From assembly GCA_037441765.1 (NCBI GenBank), contig JBBIRM010000032.1, positions 1 to 20,895 on the forward strand: a stretch of DNA of 20,895 bases, written 5' to 3'. The stretch comes from JBBIRM01 sp037441765 (GTDB lineage: Bacteria > Desulfobacterota > BSN033 > UBA1163). The stretch's first letter is position 1; every line of letters begins with the position of its first letter. Shown here one piece after another: positions 8,086 to 15,240 of the stretch. The notes under the pieces were generated by a model, which searched no databases, was not told where the DNA came from, and saw nothing but the letters and a program-made list of their open reading frames with translations. The translations under genes were made by a program, and so were the position numbers.

Positions 8086-9186
8086 ATGAAGGAAGACGAA
8101 AAGTGGATGAAAAGAGCGCTTCGTCTTGCAGAGAGGGGGCGAGGAAGGACTTCTCCAAATCCCATGGTGGGGGCGGTTCTGGTAAAAATGGGAAGGGTGA
8201 TCGGAGAGGGGTATCACCATAAGGCAGGAGAACCCCATGGAGAGATCCTTGCCCTTAAAGAAGCAGGAGAGGATGCAAGGGGAGCCACTCTCTATATTAA
8301 TCTGGAACCCTGTACCCATTACGGAAAGACCCCACCCTGTGCGCCTTCAGTGATTAATGCAGGGATTAGAAGGGCTGTCATTGGAATGGAAGACCCAAAT
8401 CCACTGGTCAGGGGGAAGGGGGTTGAGATTTTAAGGAATGCAGGTATTGAAGTGACCCTCGGAATCTTAGAAAATGAATGTCAAAAATTAAACGAGGCTT
8501 TTACAAAATATATTCAGACAAAGGAGCCTTTTGTTATTCTGAAGGTGGCCTCAACACTTGATGGAAAGATTGCTACAAGAAATGGACAATCAAAATGGAT
8601 TTCTGGAGAGGTCTCGAGGCGATGGGTTCACCGTCTGAGAGATCAAGTAGATGGCGTTGTGGTTGGGGTCGGGACCATATTAAAAGATGACCCCTTACTG
8701 ACTTCTCGAATTCGAGGAGGAAGAGACCCATATCGAATCATTTTAGATAGCAGATTGAGGATTCCTGAAGAGGCATTGGTGATAAAAGAGAATCCATCTA
8801 AAACCATTCTTGCAATCACAGAGTTGGCTTCCAATGAGAAATTGGCGAGATTGGAGGAAAAGGGGGTTCATATAATAAAGTTCGATCCAGAAGGAGGGAA
8901 GGTTCCCCTTAAACCCTTGCTTTCCAAATTAGGAGAGATGGGGATGATTTCCATCTTGGTGGAAGGTGGAAGCGAGGTCAACGGGTCATTCTTGAGTAAA
9001 GGCCTTATTGATAAAATCTTAATCTTCTTTTCACCAAAATTGATTGGAGATAGAGAAGCCCCTGGGATTTTTACTGGAAGGGAGATAAAAAACCTCAATG
9101 AGGCTACACTTCTATATGATATTAGTCTAAGAAGGACGGGAGAAGATCTTCTTTTGGAAGGATATATTCAGAAGAGGACGCAATAG
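8086..9186 (+). CDS. ribD: Bifunctional riboflavin deaminase/reductase RibD
   Basis: Catalyses steps two and three of riboflavin synthesis: deamination, then NADPH-dependent side-chain reduction. The deaminase domain occupies residues 1-145, with zinc ligands H51, C76 and C85 and the proton-shuttle E53 (HGE rather than the commoner HAE). The reductase domain from about residue 150 starts LKVASTLDGKIA and contains GVGTILKDDPLLT and LVEGGSEVNG. Total length of 366 is normal. Start ATG 8086 has only a weak upstream site; ATG 8107 is possible and would drop seven residues. The stop codon directly abuts ribE. No FMN riboswitch fits in the 38-base gap upstream. Confidence 0.95.
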   Translation: MKEDEKWMKRALRLAERGRGRTSPNPMVGAVLVKMGRVIGEGYHHKAGEPHGEILALKEAGEDARGATLYINLEPCTHYGKTPPCAPSVINAGIRRAVIGMEDPNPLVRGKGVEILRNAGIEVTLGILENECQKLNEAFTKYIQTKEPFVILKVASTLDGKIATRNGQSKWISGEVSRRWVHRLRDQVDGVVVGVGTILKDDPLLTSRIRGGRDPYRIILDSRLRIPEEALVIKENPSKTILAITELASNEKLARLEEKGVHIIKFDPEGGKVPLKPLLSKLGEMGMISILVEGGSEVNGSFLSKGLIDKILIFFSPKLIGDREAPGIFTGREIKNLNEATLLYDISLRRTGEDLLLEGYIQKRTQ

Positions 9187-9837
9187 GTGTTTACAGGAAT
9201 CATTGAAGGCAAAGGTAAGGTTTTGGGCGTTGAATATAAAGAGGGAGGGAAAAGATTATCCATTGAATTACCCCCTGAATTGACAGAGATACAACTTGGT
9301 GATAGTATTAATATAAATGGGGCCTGTTTGACCATTGTTGAGAAGAGGGGGGGCTCTTTTGCTGTCGATCTTTCAGGGGAAACACTTGAGAGGACCAATC
9401 TCGGAGGGTTGAAGGAGGGAGATTGGGTAAATCTTGAAAGGGCCCTGAGACTCTCCGACCGTTTAGGAGGGCATATTGTTACAGGACATATTGATGGTTT
9501 TGGAGAGATTGTTGAGAAGATAAGGCAAAGGGAGTTTTACCTTATAAAGATAAGAATCCCGAGTTCTATCATGAAATATGTGGTTCCCAAAGGGTCAATC
9601 GCTGTGGATGGAATCAGTCTTACGGTAAATGAAATTGAAGGGGACCTCATTCATATTACCCTCATTCCCTATACGATAGAGAAAACGACATTAACTGATA
9701 AAAAGGTAGGCGACAGGGTAAATATTGAAACTGATATTTTGGGCAAATATGTGGAGAAGATGGTTGGCCACCTGGGAGAGGGAAAGGCATTGAATCTTAA
9801 CTTTTTAAAGGAGCATGGATTTATAAAGGAAGAGTGA
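9187..9837 (+). CDS. ribE: Riboflavin synthase, alpha subunit
   Basis: Dismutates two molecules of 6,7-dimethyl-8-ribityllumazine to riboflavin. Two lumazine-binding repeats are visible: the first starts MFTGIIEGKG and the second starts around residue 97 with IVTGHIDGFGEI, the internal duplication typical of this enzyme. Length of 216 residues is normal. The start codon is GTG at 9187, immediately after the ribD TAG, with gagga a short way upstream inside ribD. The symbol ribE follows the common usage with ribH for lumazine synthase; some authors call it ribC. Confidence 0.95.
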   Translation: MFTGIIEGKGKVLGVEYKEGGKRLSIELPPELTEIQLGDSININGACLTIVEKRGGSFAVDLSGETLERTNLGGLKEGDWVNLERALRLSDRLGGHIVTGHIDGFGEIVEKIRQREFYLIKIRIPSSIMKYVVPKGSIAVDGISLTVNEIEGDLIHITLIPYTIEKTTLTDKKVGDRVNIETDILGKYVEKMVGHLGEGKALNLNFLKEHGFIKEE

Positions 9838-9847
9838 GGTGGGAGAT

Positions 9848-11059
9848 ATGGTCAGCACAATTGAAGAGGCCTTAGAGGATATCCGACAGGGGAAGATGGT
9901 CATTCTTGTTGATGATGAGGATCGTGAGAACGAGGGCGATCTCACCATGGCTGCAGAAAAGGTGACGCCAGAGGCCATCAATTTTATGGCTAAATATGGC
10001 AGGGGGCTCATCTGCCTAAGCCTTACAGAGGAGAGGATAAATGAGCTTCGCCTTCCCATGATGGTTTCTGAAAATACCTCCAGGTTTCAAACTGCCTTTA
10101 CCATCTCCATCGACGCACGACATGGAGTGACCACTGGCATCTCCGCTGCCGATCGCGCTAAAACGATTTTAACAGCCATTGACGACAATACGAAACCTGA
10201 AGACCTTGTTGCCCCTGGCCATGTCTTTCCATTGAGGGGAAGAAAGGGAGGAGTTCTGGTAAGGACAGGGCAGACCGAGGGGTCGATTGATCTTGCCAGG
10301 TTGGCAGGGCTGAAACCTGCAGGGGTGATCTGTGAAATCATGAATGAAGATGGAACCATGGCACGTATGCCCGACCTTCAGGTCTTCTCCAAAAAGCATG
10401 GTTTAAAGATTGTAACCATTGCTGACCTTATCAAATATCGCCTGAGCAAGGAGATTCTGGTAAGAAGGGTAGCCACAGCAAAACTTCCAACCAAATATGG
10501 GGGTGTGTTTACTGCCATTGCCTATGAGAACGATATTGATCAATACCATCATATCGCCCTAGTCAAAGGGGAGATAAATCCTCAAGACAAGGTTCTGGTC
10601 AGGGTTCATTCGCAATGTCTCACCGGAGATGTTTTTGGCTCGAGACGATGCGACTGTGAGGAACAGCTCCATCAGGCAATGGCCATGGTTGAAAAGGAAG
10701 GCAAAGGGGTAATCGTCTATATGAGGCAGGAGGGAAGGGGAATTGGATTGGTCAATAAGTTGAAGGCCTATGCCTTACAAGATATGGGGAAGGATACTGT
10801 AGAAGCCAATGAAGAGTTGGGGTTTAAAGCGGATATGAGGGATTATGGAATCGGCGCTCAGATTCTTGTCGATTTAGGACTTCATAAGATTCGTCTGATG
10901 ACGAATAATCCTCGGAAGATTATCGGGTTGGAAGGATATGGGATCGAAGTAGTGGAAAGGGTTCCCATTGAGACCAAACCTCATCAGGAGAATATCGAAT
11001 ACCTCAAGGTGAAGGCCAAAAAGATGGGACATCTCTTATCCATTAAATCAGGGGAATAG
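9848..11059 (+). CDS. ribBA: Bifunctional DHBP synthase/GTP cyclohydrolase II
   Basis: The RibB half (about residues 1-200) makes 3,4-dihydroxy-2-butanone 4-phosphate from ribulose 5-phosphate. The RibA half (about 205-403) opens GTP. RibB shows DDEDRENEGD and GVTTGISAADR, but Q142 in RTGQTEGSID replaces the metal-binding His of the usual GHTE motif (H153 in E. coli RibB). RibA appears intact: zinc cysteines in SQCLTGDVFGSRRCDC, RQEGRGIGL, and the C-terminal TNNPRKI. I chose ATG 9848 because gaggtg (9836-9841) is 6 bases upstream; GTG 9839 would add three residues and overlap that site. Length of 403 is normal. Confidence 0.94.
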   Translation: MVSTIEEALEDIRQGKMVILVDDEDRENEGDLTMAAEKVTPEAINFMAKYGRGLICLSLTEERINELRLPMMVSENTSRFQTAFTISIDARHGVTTGISAADRAKTILTAIDDNTKPEDLVAPGHVFPLRGRKGGVLVRTGQTEGSIDLARLAGLKPAGVICEIMNEDGTMARMPDLQVFSKKHGLKIVTIADLIKYRLSKEILVRRVATAKLPTKYGGVFTAIAYENDIDQYHHIALVKGEINPQDKVLVRVHSQCLTGDVFGSRRCDCEEQLHQAMAMVEKEGKGVIVYMRQEGRGIGLVNKLKAYALQDMGKDTVEANEELGFKADMRDYGIGAQILVDLGLHKIRLMTNNPRKIIGLEGYGIEVVERVPIETKPHQENIEYLKVKAKKMGHLLSIKSGE

Positions 11060-11145
11060 TAAAGTTTCGGAATTTGGATTGAAATCTTAATCATTCAACT
11101 CTTACTCATCAGGATTGGTTAAGGATTTAAAGAAAGGAGAGAGAG

Positions 11146-11619
11146 ATGGCAAAAACCTTTGAAGGAAAGTTGCTGGCAAAAGGGTTGAAGTTTGCAATTG
11201 TCCTAAGCCGTTTTAATAATTTCATTGGAGAGCGTCTTTTGGAAGGTGCACTGGACGCCCTGAAACGAAGTGGGGCAGAGGAGGAGGATTACTCTGTTAT
11301 TCGTGTACCAGGGGCTTTTGAAATTCCCCTCACTGTAAAGAAGATCATTAAGACAGGTCGGTATGATGCCATCATCTGTTTAGGTTCTGTGATTCGTGGG
11401 GCAACACCCCATTTCGCTTATATTGCAACAGAAGTTACAAAAGGAATTGCCTCTCTTACGCTCGAAAGTGAGATCCCGATCTCTTTTGGGGTATTGATTA
11501 CCGATACCATTGAACAGGCCATTGAGAGAGCAGGGACGAAGATAGGAAATAAAGGTTTTGATGCAGCTATGACCGCCATTGAAATGGCAAACCTTCTCAG
11601 GGAAATTGAAAAGGGATAG
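11146..11619 (+). CDS. ribH: 6,7-dimethyl-8-ribityllumazine synthase
   Basis: Condenses the products of the RibB and RibD branches to lumazine, forming multimeric shells in many species. The 157-residue protein carries SRFNNFIGERLLEGA, the substrate-binding VIRVPGAFEIP, and GSVIRGATPHF with the catalytic H89. Length and motifs are typical. An excellent ribosome-binding site (aaaggag) precedes ATG 11146. The 86-base gap behind ribBA shows no hairpin or promoter I can support. With ribD, ribE and ribBA it completes the pathway from GTP to riboflavin, except for the dephosphorylation step that is normally encoded elsewhere. Confidence 0.96.
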   Translation: MAKTFEGKLLAKGLKFAIVLSRFNNFIGERLLEGALDALKRSGAEEEDYSVIRVPGAFEIPLTVKKIIKTGRYDAIICLGSVIRGATPHFAYIATEVTKGIASLTLESEIPISFGVLITDTIEQAIERAGTKIGNKGFDAAMTAIEMANLLREIEKG

Positions 11620-11627
11620 GATAAAGG

Positions 11628-12044
11628 TTGAGCCAGAGAAGAAGGTCAAGGGGATTTGCCCTTCAGGTTCTTTACCAACTGGAGATTAATAAACAGGACG
11701 TTCAAGAAACACTCACCCAATTTCAGAAAACCTATTTGCCAAAAGGGGAGAGTGATGAGTTTTTAGAGCGTCTGGTCTATGGGGTTTTGGAGCATCGGAA
11801 GGAAATCGATCGTCTGATAAAACAGTATTCAAAGAATTGGAGATTGGATCGTATGTCCCTGATCGATCGCAACATCCTGAGATTAGCCATTTTTGAACTC
11901 ATGCACTGTGAAGACATCCCTCCCAAAGTCACTCTGAACGAAGCCATCGAACTCGGGAAAAGATTTGGTTCTGAAGATTCTGGACGATTTGTCAATGGAA
12001 TCTTAGATCGAATCCAGAACGAGGTGATCCGAAAACCTTTATAA
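11628..12044 (+). CDS. nusB: Transcription antitermination factor NusB
   Basis: An all-helical RNA-binding protein that joins NusE (S10) on boxA RNA to support rRNA antitermination. It has 138 residues, with RRRSRGFALQVLYQLE at the N-terminus, LIDRNILRLAIFEL in the middle, and the family signature VTLNEAIELGKRF followed by FVNGILDRI. The start is TTG 11628, 8 bases after the ribH stop; no upstream or nearby ATG would give the conserved N-terminus. Its position behind ribH is very common in bacteria. Confidence 0.95.
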   Translation: MSQRRRSRGFALQVLYQLEINKQDVQETLTQFQKTYLPKGESDEFLERLVYGVLEHRKEIDRLIKQYSKNWRLDRMSLIDRNILRLAIFELMHCEDIPPKVTLNEAIELGKRFGSEDSGRFVNGILDRIQNEVIRKPL

Positions 12045-12085
12045 AATTTATAGATTTAGATATTGTAAAAATTAATGCCTTTTTT

Positions 12086-12676
12086 ATGGATGTTATCCTT
12101 TCTCAGGAAAAAGTAGATCTTCAGGAATGTGACATTCTGGTTACTGGGTTTTTCCGAGACGAAAGGCCTCTGAAAGGATCAGCCGGATGGGTTGATTGGA
12201 GGTTCAATGGTCTCCTCTCTCAACTCATCCTTGAAGAAAGATTGACTGGAGATTGGAATGAGAAAACCTTAATCCCCTCCCAGGGAAGGGTGATCCCACC
12301 CTTAGTTCTTCTGCTTGGTCTCGGGGAATTGAAGGACTATAGTTATATTCGTGTGAGAGAAATATTTCCTTCTCTCTTGGAGACGCTTCAGAAACTTAGG
12401 GTGAAAAGGATATGCCTCTCATTTCCCTATGGAGAGGCATATAAAATGGACTGTGGTAAACTCGCTGAAGTCCTCTTAGAAGGGATTGCGGATTCCCTGG
12501 ACACTTCTGGGATTTCGATTGATGAGGAATGGCTTAAAGGAACAGAGGTCTTTTTTGGAGAGGGGGAAGGGTACTTCTGTGAGATTCTTTTAGGGGTTCA
12601 GACAGCCAAGATGATCTTAGAAGAACGATTTCCAATCAGAATCTTTACCCCTTCACAGAAAAATTCTAATGGCTAA
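12086..12676 (+). CDS. Stand-alone M17 aminopeptidase N-terminal domain
   Basis: A 196-residue protein matching only the N-terminal, macro-like domain of M17 leucyl aminopeptidases. Landmarks are DILVTGFFRDERPLKGSAG, VDWRFNGLLSQL, IPSQGRVIPPLVLLLGLG and a late CGKLAEVLLEGIAD. The catalytic metallopeptidase domain of M17 enzymes is absent, so peptidase activity is not expected; a ligand-binding role is possible but unknown. The ATG lies 41 bases behind nusB and lacks a clear ribosome-binding site. Its 3' end overlaps, on the opposite strand, a decayed epimerase fragment, so the end of the transcription unit seems to have been rearranged. The domain call is by motif recognition. Confidence 0.75.
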   Translation: MDVILSQEKVDLQECDILVTGFFRDERPLKGSAGWVDWRFNGLLSQLILEERLTGDWNEKTLIPSQGRVIPPLVLLLGLGELKDYSYIRVREIFPSLLETLQKLRVKRICLSFPYGEAYKMDCGKLAEVLLEGIADSLDTSGISIDEEWLKGTEVFFGEGEGYFCEILLGVQTAKMILEERFPIRIFTPSQKNSNG

Positions 12677-12893
12677 AAAGTTTCTGCCTAAAATATTCAA
12701 TCGTCGTTATTAACCCTTCCCGAAAGCTCACTTTAGGTTTTCATCCAAGGACCTTTTTTGCTTTCATAATTTCAGGGCGTTTGACTTTAGGATCGTTTAG
12801 TGGGAAGGTGTAAAAACAAATTGAACTTTTACTTCCTATAAGATGAATTATCTGCTTGGCGAACTCGAGAATAGATATCTCTTCCAACGTAAC
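12666..12893 (-). pseudogene. C-terminal remnant of a UDP-glucuronate decarboxylase-like epimerase
   Basis: The - strand reads VTLEEISILEFAKQII, then LIGSKS, then PLNDPKVKRPEIMKAKKVLG, a stop (TGA at 12743-12741), and KPKVSFREGLITTIEYFRQK before a natural-looking TAG at 12668-12666. This is the C-terminal end of extended SDR sugar-nucleotide enzymes such as UDP-glucuronate decarboxylase or dTDP-glucose dehydratase. There the pattern DDPxxRRPDIxxAKxxLGWxPxxxxxEGL is conserved, and the in-frame TGA sits exactly where the invariant Trp (TGG) belongs. Nothing of the Rossmann domain or active site is present upstream, where ilvE begins. This is a truncated, point-mutated relic, presumably left by a rearrangement. 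Confidence 0.8.
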
Positions 12894-12910
12894 TTTAATT
12901 AGAATAATTT

Positions 12911-12939
12911 TTGACAATCTTGAGAAAATAGGATAAAAA
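12911..12939 (+). promoter_or_regulatory. Probable ilvE promoter
   Basis: A perfect TTGACA (12911-12916) is followed after 17 bases by TAAAAA (12934-12939, four of six consensus bases). It lies 32 bases upstream of the ilvE ATG and just beyond the recognisable end of the epimerase remnant. ilvE therefore probably has its own transcription start. The -10 box is weak. Confidence 0.45.
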
Positions 12940-12971
12940 ATACACACGATTTTACATTGGAGGTTGGGGCA

Positions 12972-13889
12972 ATGGTGCAGAAAGTTGAAAAAATCTGGAT
13001 GGATGGGAGATTCATTCCGTGGGAAGATGCCAACATTCACATCTTAACTCACAGTCTTCACTATGGTTTGGCCGTCTTTGAGGGGATAAGGTGTTACCTC
13101 TGCCATGATGGGAAATCTGCGGTCTTCAGGTTAAGGGAGCATATTGATCGTCTGTTCGATTCTGCTCAAATCGGGGATATTAAAATCCCATTTTCAAAAA
13201 GGGAGATTACGGAGGCTTGTAAAGAGACCTTAAGAGTCAACAAATTAAAAGAAGGATATATACGACCCATTGTTTTTATCGGGGAAGGGGCGATGGGTGT
13301 CTATCCAGGAGATAATCCCATTCGTGTTTCGATCATCACATGGTCCTGGGGGGCGTATTTAGGGGAAGGGGCGATTGAGAAAGGGATTCGGGTCAAGGTT
13401 TCCTCCTACACACGTCACCATGTCAATGTTATGATGACAAAGGCCAAGATTTGTGGGAATTATGTGAACTCTGTTTTAGCCAAAAGGGAGGCCATGAAGT
13501 TGGGATATGATGAGGCCCTGATGCTCGATACAGAAGGCTATGTTTCAGAGGCCAGCGGGGAGAACATCTTTATGGTGAAGAATGGGGTTTTAAAGACTAC
13601 CCCCTTGACCTCCATCCTACCCGGGATCACTCGAGATTCAGTAATTCAGATAGCCAGGTCAAAAAAGATCCCCATTCTTGAAGAACGATTTACACGGGAT
13701 GAACTCTATACCGCCCATGAGGCCTTTTTCACAGGAACAGCTGCTGAGTTGACTCCCATTCGTGAAGTCGATGACCGTATGATCGGCGATGGGAAACCAG
13801 GTCCCGTTACAAAGGAACTCCAGTCTGCTTTTTTCAATGTGGTTAAAGGAAAGGATCCTGAATTTGGCGAGTGGCTTGATTATCTTTAA
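12972..13889 (+). CDS. ilvE: Branched-chain amino acid aminotransferase
   Basis: A class IV PLP-dependent aminotransferase (305 residues) that transfers amino groups between glutamate and the keto acids of valine, leucine and isoleucine. The N-terminal THSLHYGLAVFEGIR is a strong IlvE feature. The PLP lysine is K159 in KICGNY, and E193 in SEASGENIF contacts the cofactor. TGTAAELTPI near the C-terminus is also typical. ATG 12972 is preferred over TTG 12957 because ggaggt (12959-12964) is 7 bases upstream of the ATG. The gene appears monocistronic, convergent with plsY. D-amino-acid or aminodeoxychorismate enzymes of the same fold are less likely given the IlvE motifs. Confidence 0.94.
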   Translation: MVQKVEKIWMDGRFIPWEDANIHILTHSLHYGLAVFEGIRCYLCHDGKSAVFRLREHIDRLFDSAQIGDIKIPFSKREITEACKETLRVNKLKEGYIRPIVFIGEGAMGVYPGDNPIRVSIITWSWGAYLGEGAIEKGIRVKVSSYTRHHVNVMMTKAKICGNYVNSVLAKREAMKLGYDEALMLDTEGYVSEASGENIFMVKNGVLKTTPLTSILPGITRDSVIQIARSKKIPILEERFTRDELYTAHEAFFTGTAAELTPIREVDDRMIGDGKPGPVTKELQSAFFNVVKGKDPEFGEWLDYL

Positions 13890-13920
13890 ATCTTGATCTT
13901 TAAAGTTAATTATCATTTCA

Positions 13921-13946
13921 AATTCCGAAATCTGCATTTCGAAATT
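13921..13946. terminator. Hairpin between convergent ilvE and plsY
   Basis: Eleven-base arms (aattccgaaat and atttcgaaatt, one mismatch) flank a four-base loop. The position, between two converging stop codons 60 bases apart, suggests a shared bidirectional terminator. The stem is A/T-rich and not followed by a clean T-run on either side, so function is uncertain. Confidence 0.4.
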
Positions 13947-13949
13947 GGA

Positions 13950-14561
13950 TCATAACTTCAACTTATTCTCTGTTCCCTGTAAAAGCCTTGCAATGTTAGA
14001 CTGATGCCGATAAAGGATAAGGCCTGCTATGATCACACTCAGAACGAAGTAGAGCGAAGAATCGGTTCTGAAAAAGGCGATAAGAAGTGGAATGGTCAAA
14101 GCACAAGAGATCGACCCTAAGGAGATAAACTTCCAATTCCAGACCAAAACTGAAAAGAGAAAGAACTCCAGAAACACTGCAATAGGGGAGATGACCAGAT
14201 AAACCCCAAGGGCGGTGGCAACTCCCTTACCTCCCTTAAATCCTAAGAAGATGGGAAAGATATGGCCGAGGAAAGGAGCCAAGCCAGCCACAGAAATCCA
14301 AAAATGTTTTGAAAGACCCCATTGGTCGTTTACAGGCCACCAGATAGCAGTCAAGATAGGAATCGCTCCTTTTGCCAGATCGCCAATCAAGGTCAATACC
14401 CCCAATGTCTTTCCTGCGGTTCGAAAAACGTTGGTTGCTCCGATGTTTTTACTTCCCATCTTACGGGGATCAATATTGGTAAATAGTCTTGAAAGCACTA
14501 ATCCAACGGGAATCGAGCCCAGGAGATAGCCAAACAGAGCAATGAAGATTCCTACAGGCAT
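13950..14561 (-). CDS. plsY: Glycerol-3-phosphate acyltransferase PlsY
   Basis: An integral membrane enzyme that uses the acyl-phosphate made by PlsX (872-1930) to acylate glycerol 3-phosphate, the first step of phospholipid synthesis. The 203-residue protein has several hydrophobic segments. The three family motifs are present: GSIPVG near the N-terminus, GSKNIGATNVFR, and GHIFPIFLGFKGGKGVAT. I chose ATG at 14561 because agggaa lies just upstream on the - strand. An ATG at 14585 would add eight charged residues not expected before the first membrane helix. It follows the tRNA-Pro gene in the same direction. Confidence 0.93.
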   Translation of the reverse strand: MPVGIFIALFGYLLGSIPVGLVLSRLFTNIDPRKMGSKNIGATNVFRTAGKTLGVLTLIGDLAKGAIPILTAIWWPVNDQWGLSKHFWISVAGLAPFLGHIFPIFLGFKGGKGVATALGVYLVISPIAVFLEFFLFSVLVWNWKFISLGSISCALTIPLLIAFFRTDSSLYFVLSVIIAGLILYRHQSNIARLLQGTENKLKL

Positions 14562-14619
14562 GGTCTTTCCCTCATTAAAAAACACATTCTATCTGGAATT
14601 CTTTTTATCATTTTAAGAA

Positions 14620-14696
14620 TGGTCGGGGAGAGCGGATTTGAACCGCCGACTTCTTGGTCCCGAACCAAGCGCGCTACCAGGCTGCGCTACTCCCCG
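14620..14696 (-). tRNA. tRNA-Pro (anticodon CGG)
   Basis: A 77-base cloverleaf on the - strand with acceptor stem CGGGGAG/CTCCCCG. The D arm contains AGCCTGGTAG. The anticodon stem CTTGG/CCAAG encloses loop TTCGGGA (anticodon CGG, reading codon CCG). The T arm contains GGTTCAAATCC. The 3' end includes discriminator A and an encoded CCA. All four stems pair well, so the gene looks functional. It lies 58 bases upstream of plsY in the same direction. On its 5' side begins the repeat-rich region. Confidence 0.96.
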
Positions 14697-14744
14697 ATTT
14701 TAATTAAGATTACAAGATTCCTCGCTAAATGTCCATAATTTAAA

Positions 14745-14966
14745 TTGAGAACTCTGAAAAAGTCCCTCAAAGACTGGGGAGGTAGTTTTCCAAACCCTTC
14801 GAATGCGGGCAATAAGAGGTTCGGCAAGGCACAAGGGCTTGCCCTACGATAAATTAAACGAATCTCAAACTTAGGGCAAGGGCTTGTCCCTTGCCCTAAC
14901 AATCGTTTCCACCCCACCTCCCCAGTCTATATAACTCGTTTTAAATACTTTTTCAGAGATCTCAAA
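14745..14966. repeat. Inverted-repeat-bounded unit of about 220 bp
   Basis: The left arm (14745-14783) contains ctctgaaaaagt and agactggggaggt. Both recur as reverse complements in the right arm (14916-14965) as acctccccagtct and actttttcagag, in mirrored order, with a longer spacer between the two blocks on the right. The interior holds strongly palindromic sequence, including 14871-14899. There is no open reading frame of note. It looks like a small non-autonomous element or a dispersed structural repeat. Confidence 0.55.
14871..14899. repeat. Perfect 12-bp-arm palindrome
   Basis: Twelve-base arms (ttagggcaaggg and cccttgccctaa) around the 5-base loop cttgt form a perfect hairpin. A related weaker copy lies at 14823-14843 (ggcaag...cttgcc, followed by ccta), so a similar GGGCAAG-type palindrome occurs twice within 80 bases. 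REP-like palindromes of this kind are usually dispersed through a genome. Confidence 0.6.
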
Positions 14967-15066
14967 TTAAGACCAGGTATCGCCTTACTCAACCGGGAAA
15001 TAAGAACAATCAAATATCATTGTGTTACCTAAAAATCAAAAGTGCACTGTTTAAGTTTTAAAAGTG

Positions 15067-15180
15067 CACCACTTCTGATTTCCTCTCCCAATGGGGAGAG
15101 GACACACCACTTCTGATTTCCTCTCCCCAGGGGGAGAGGACACACCACTTCTGATTTCCTCTCCCCCTGGGGAGAGGACA
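15067..15180. repeat. Three tandem 38-bp hairpin repeats
   Basis: Three contiguous 38-base units start at 15067, 15105 and 15143 with CACCACTTCTGATTTCCTC. Each ends in a hairpin of CTCTCCC and GGGAGAG arms. They are identical except at the hairpin apex, where the loop reads aatg, ag and ct respectively. Differences are confined to the loop while stem and linker are preserved. There are no spacers, so this is not a CRISPR array. Confidence 0.85.
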
Positions 15181-15182
15181 AA

Positions 15183-15240
15183 GGTGAGGGGGATATATTA
15201 GAAGTCCACCCTCACCCTATCCCTCTCCCGCCAGCGGGAG
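15183..15240. repeat. GGTGAGGG/CTCTCCC palindromic repeat cluster
   Basis: GGTGAGGG (15183-15190) pairs with CCCTCACC (15209-15216). It is followed by a second hairpin, CTCCCGC (15225-15231) with GCGGGAG (15234-15240). The sequence style matches the dispersed CCCTCACC-CTCTCCC palindromes common in many proteobacterial genomes. The cluster sits directly behind the tandem array and shares its CTCTCCC motif. Confidence 0.6.

Noticed and set aside
7475..8158. A 227-codon - strand open frame opposite nrdR
   Set aside because: Fully covered by the deaminase, nrdR and ribD genes on the other strand, which carry clear catalytic and zinc motifs.
12741..13040. A 99-codon - strand open frame as an intact gene
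   Set aside because: Its end is a nonsense codon at a conserved Trp of an epimerase C-terminus, the homology continues beyond the stop, and its start overlaps ilvE. It is part of a pseudogene.
14600..14760. Genomic island integrated at tRNA-Pro
   Set aside because: Islands normally use the tRNA 3' end, which here faces plsY. The repeats lie on the 5' side, no duplicated tRNA end is seen, and no integrase is present.
15067..15180. CRISPR-like array of regular repeats
   Set aside because: The 38-bp units are directly contiguous with no unique spacers, and no cas genes are present.
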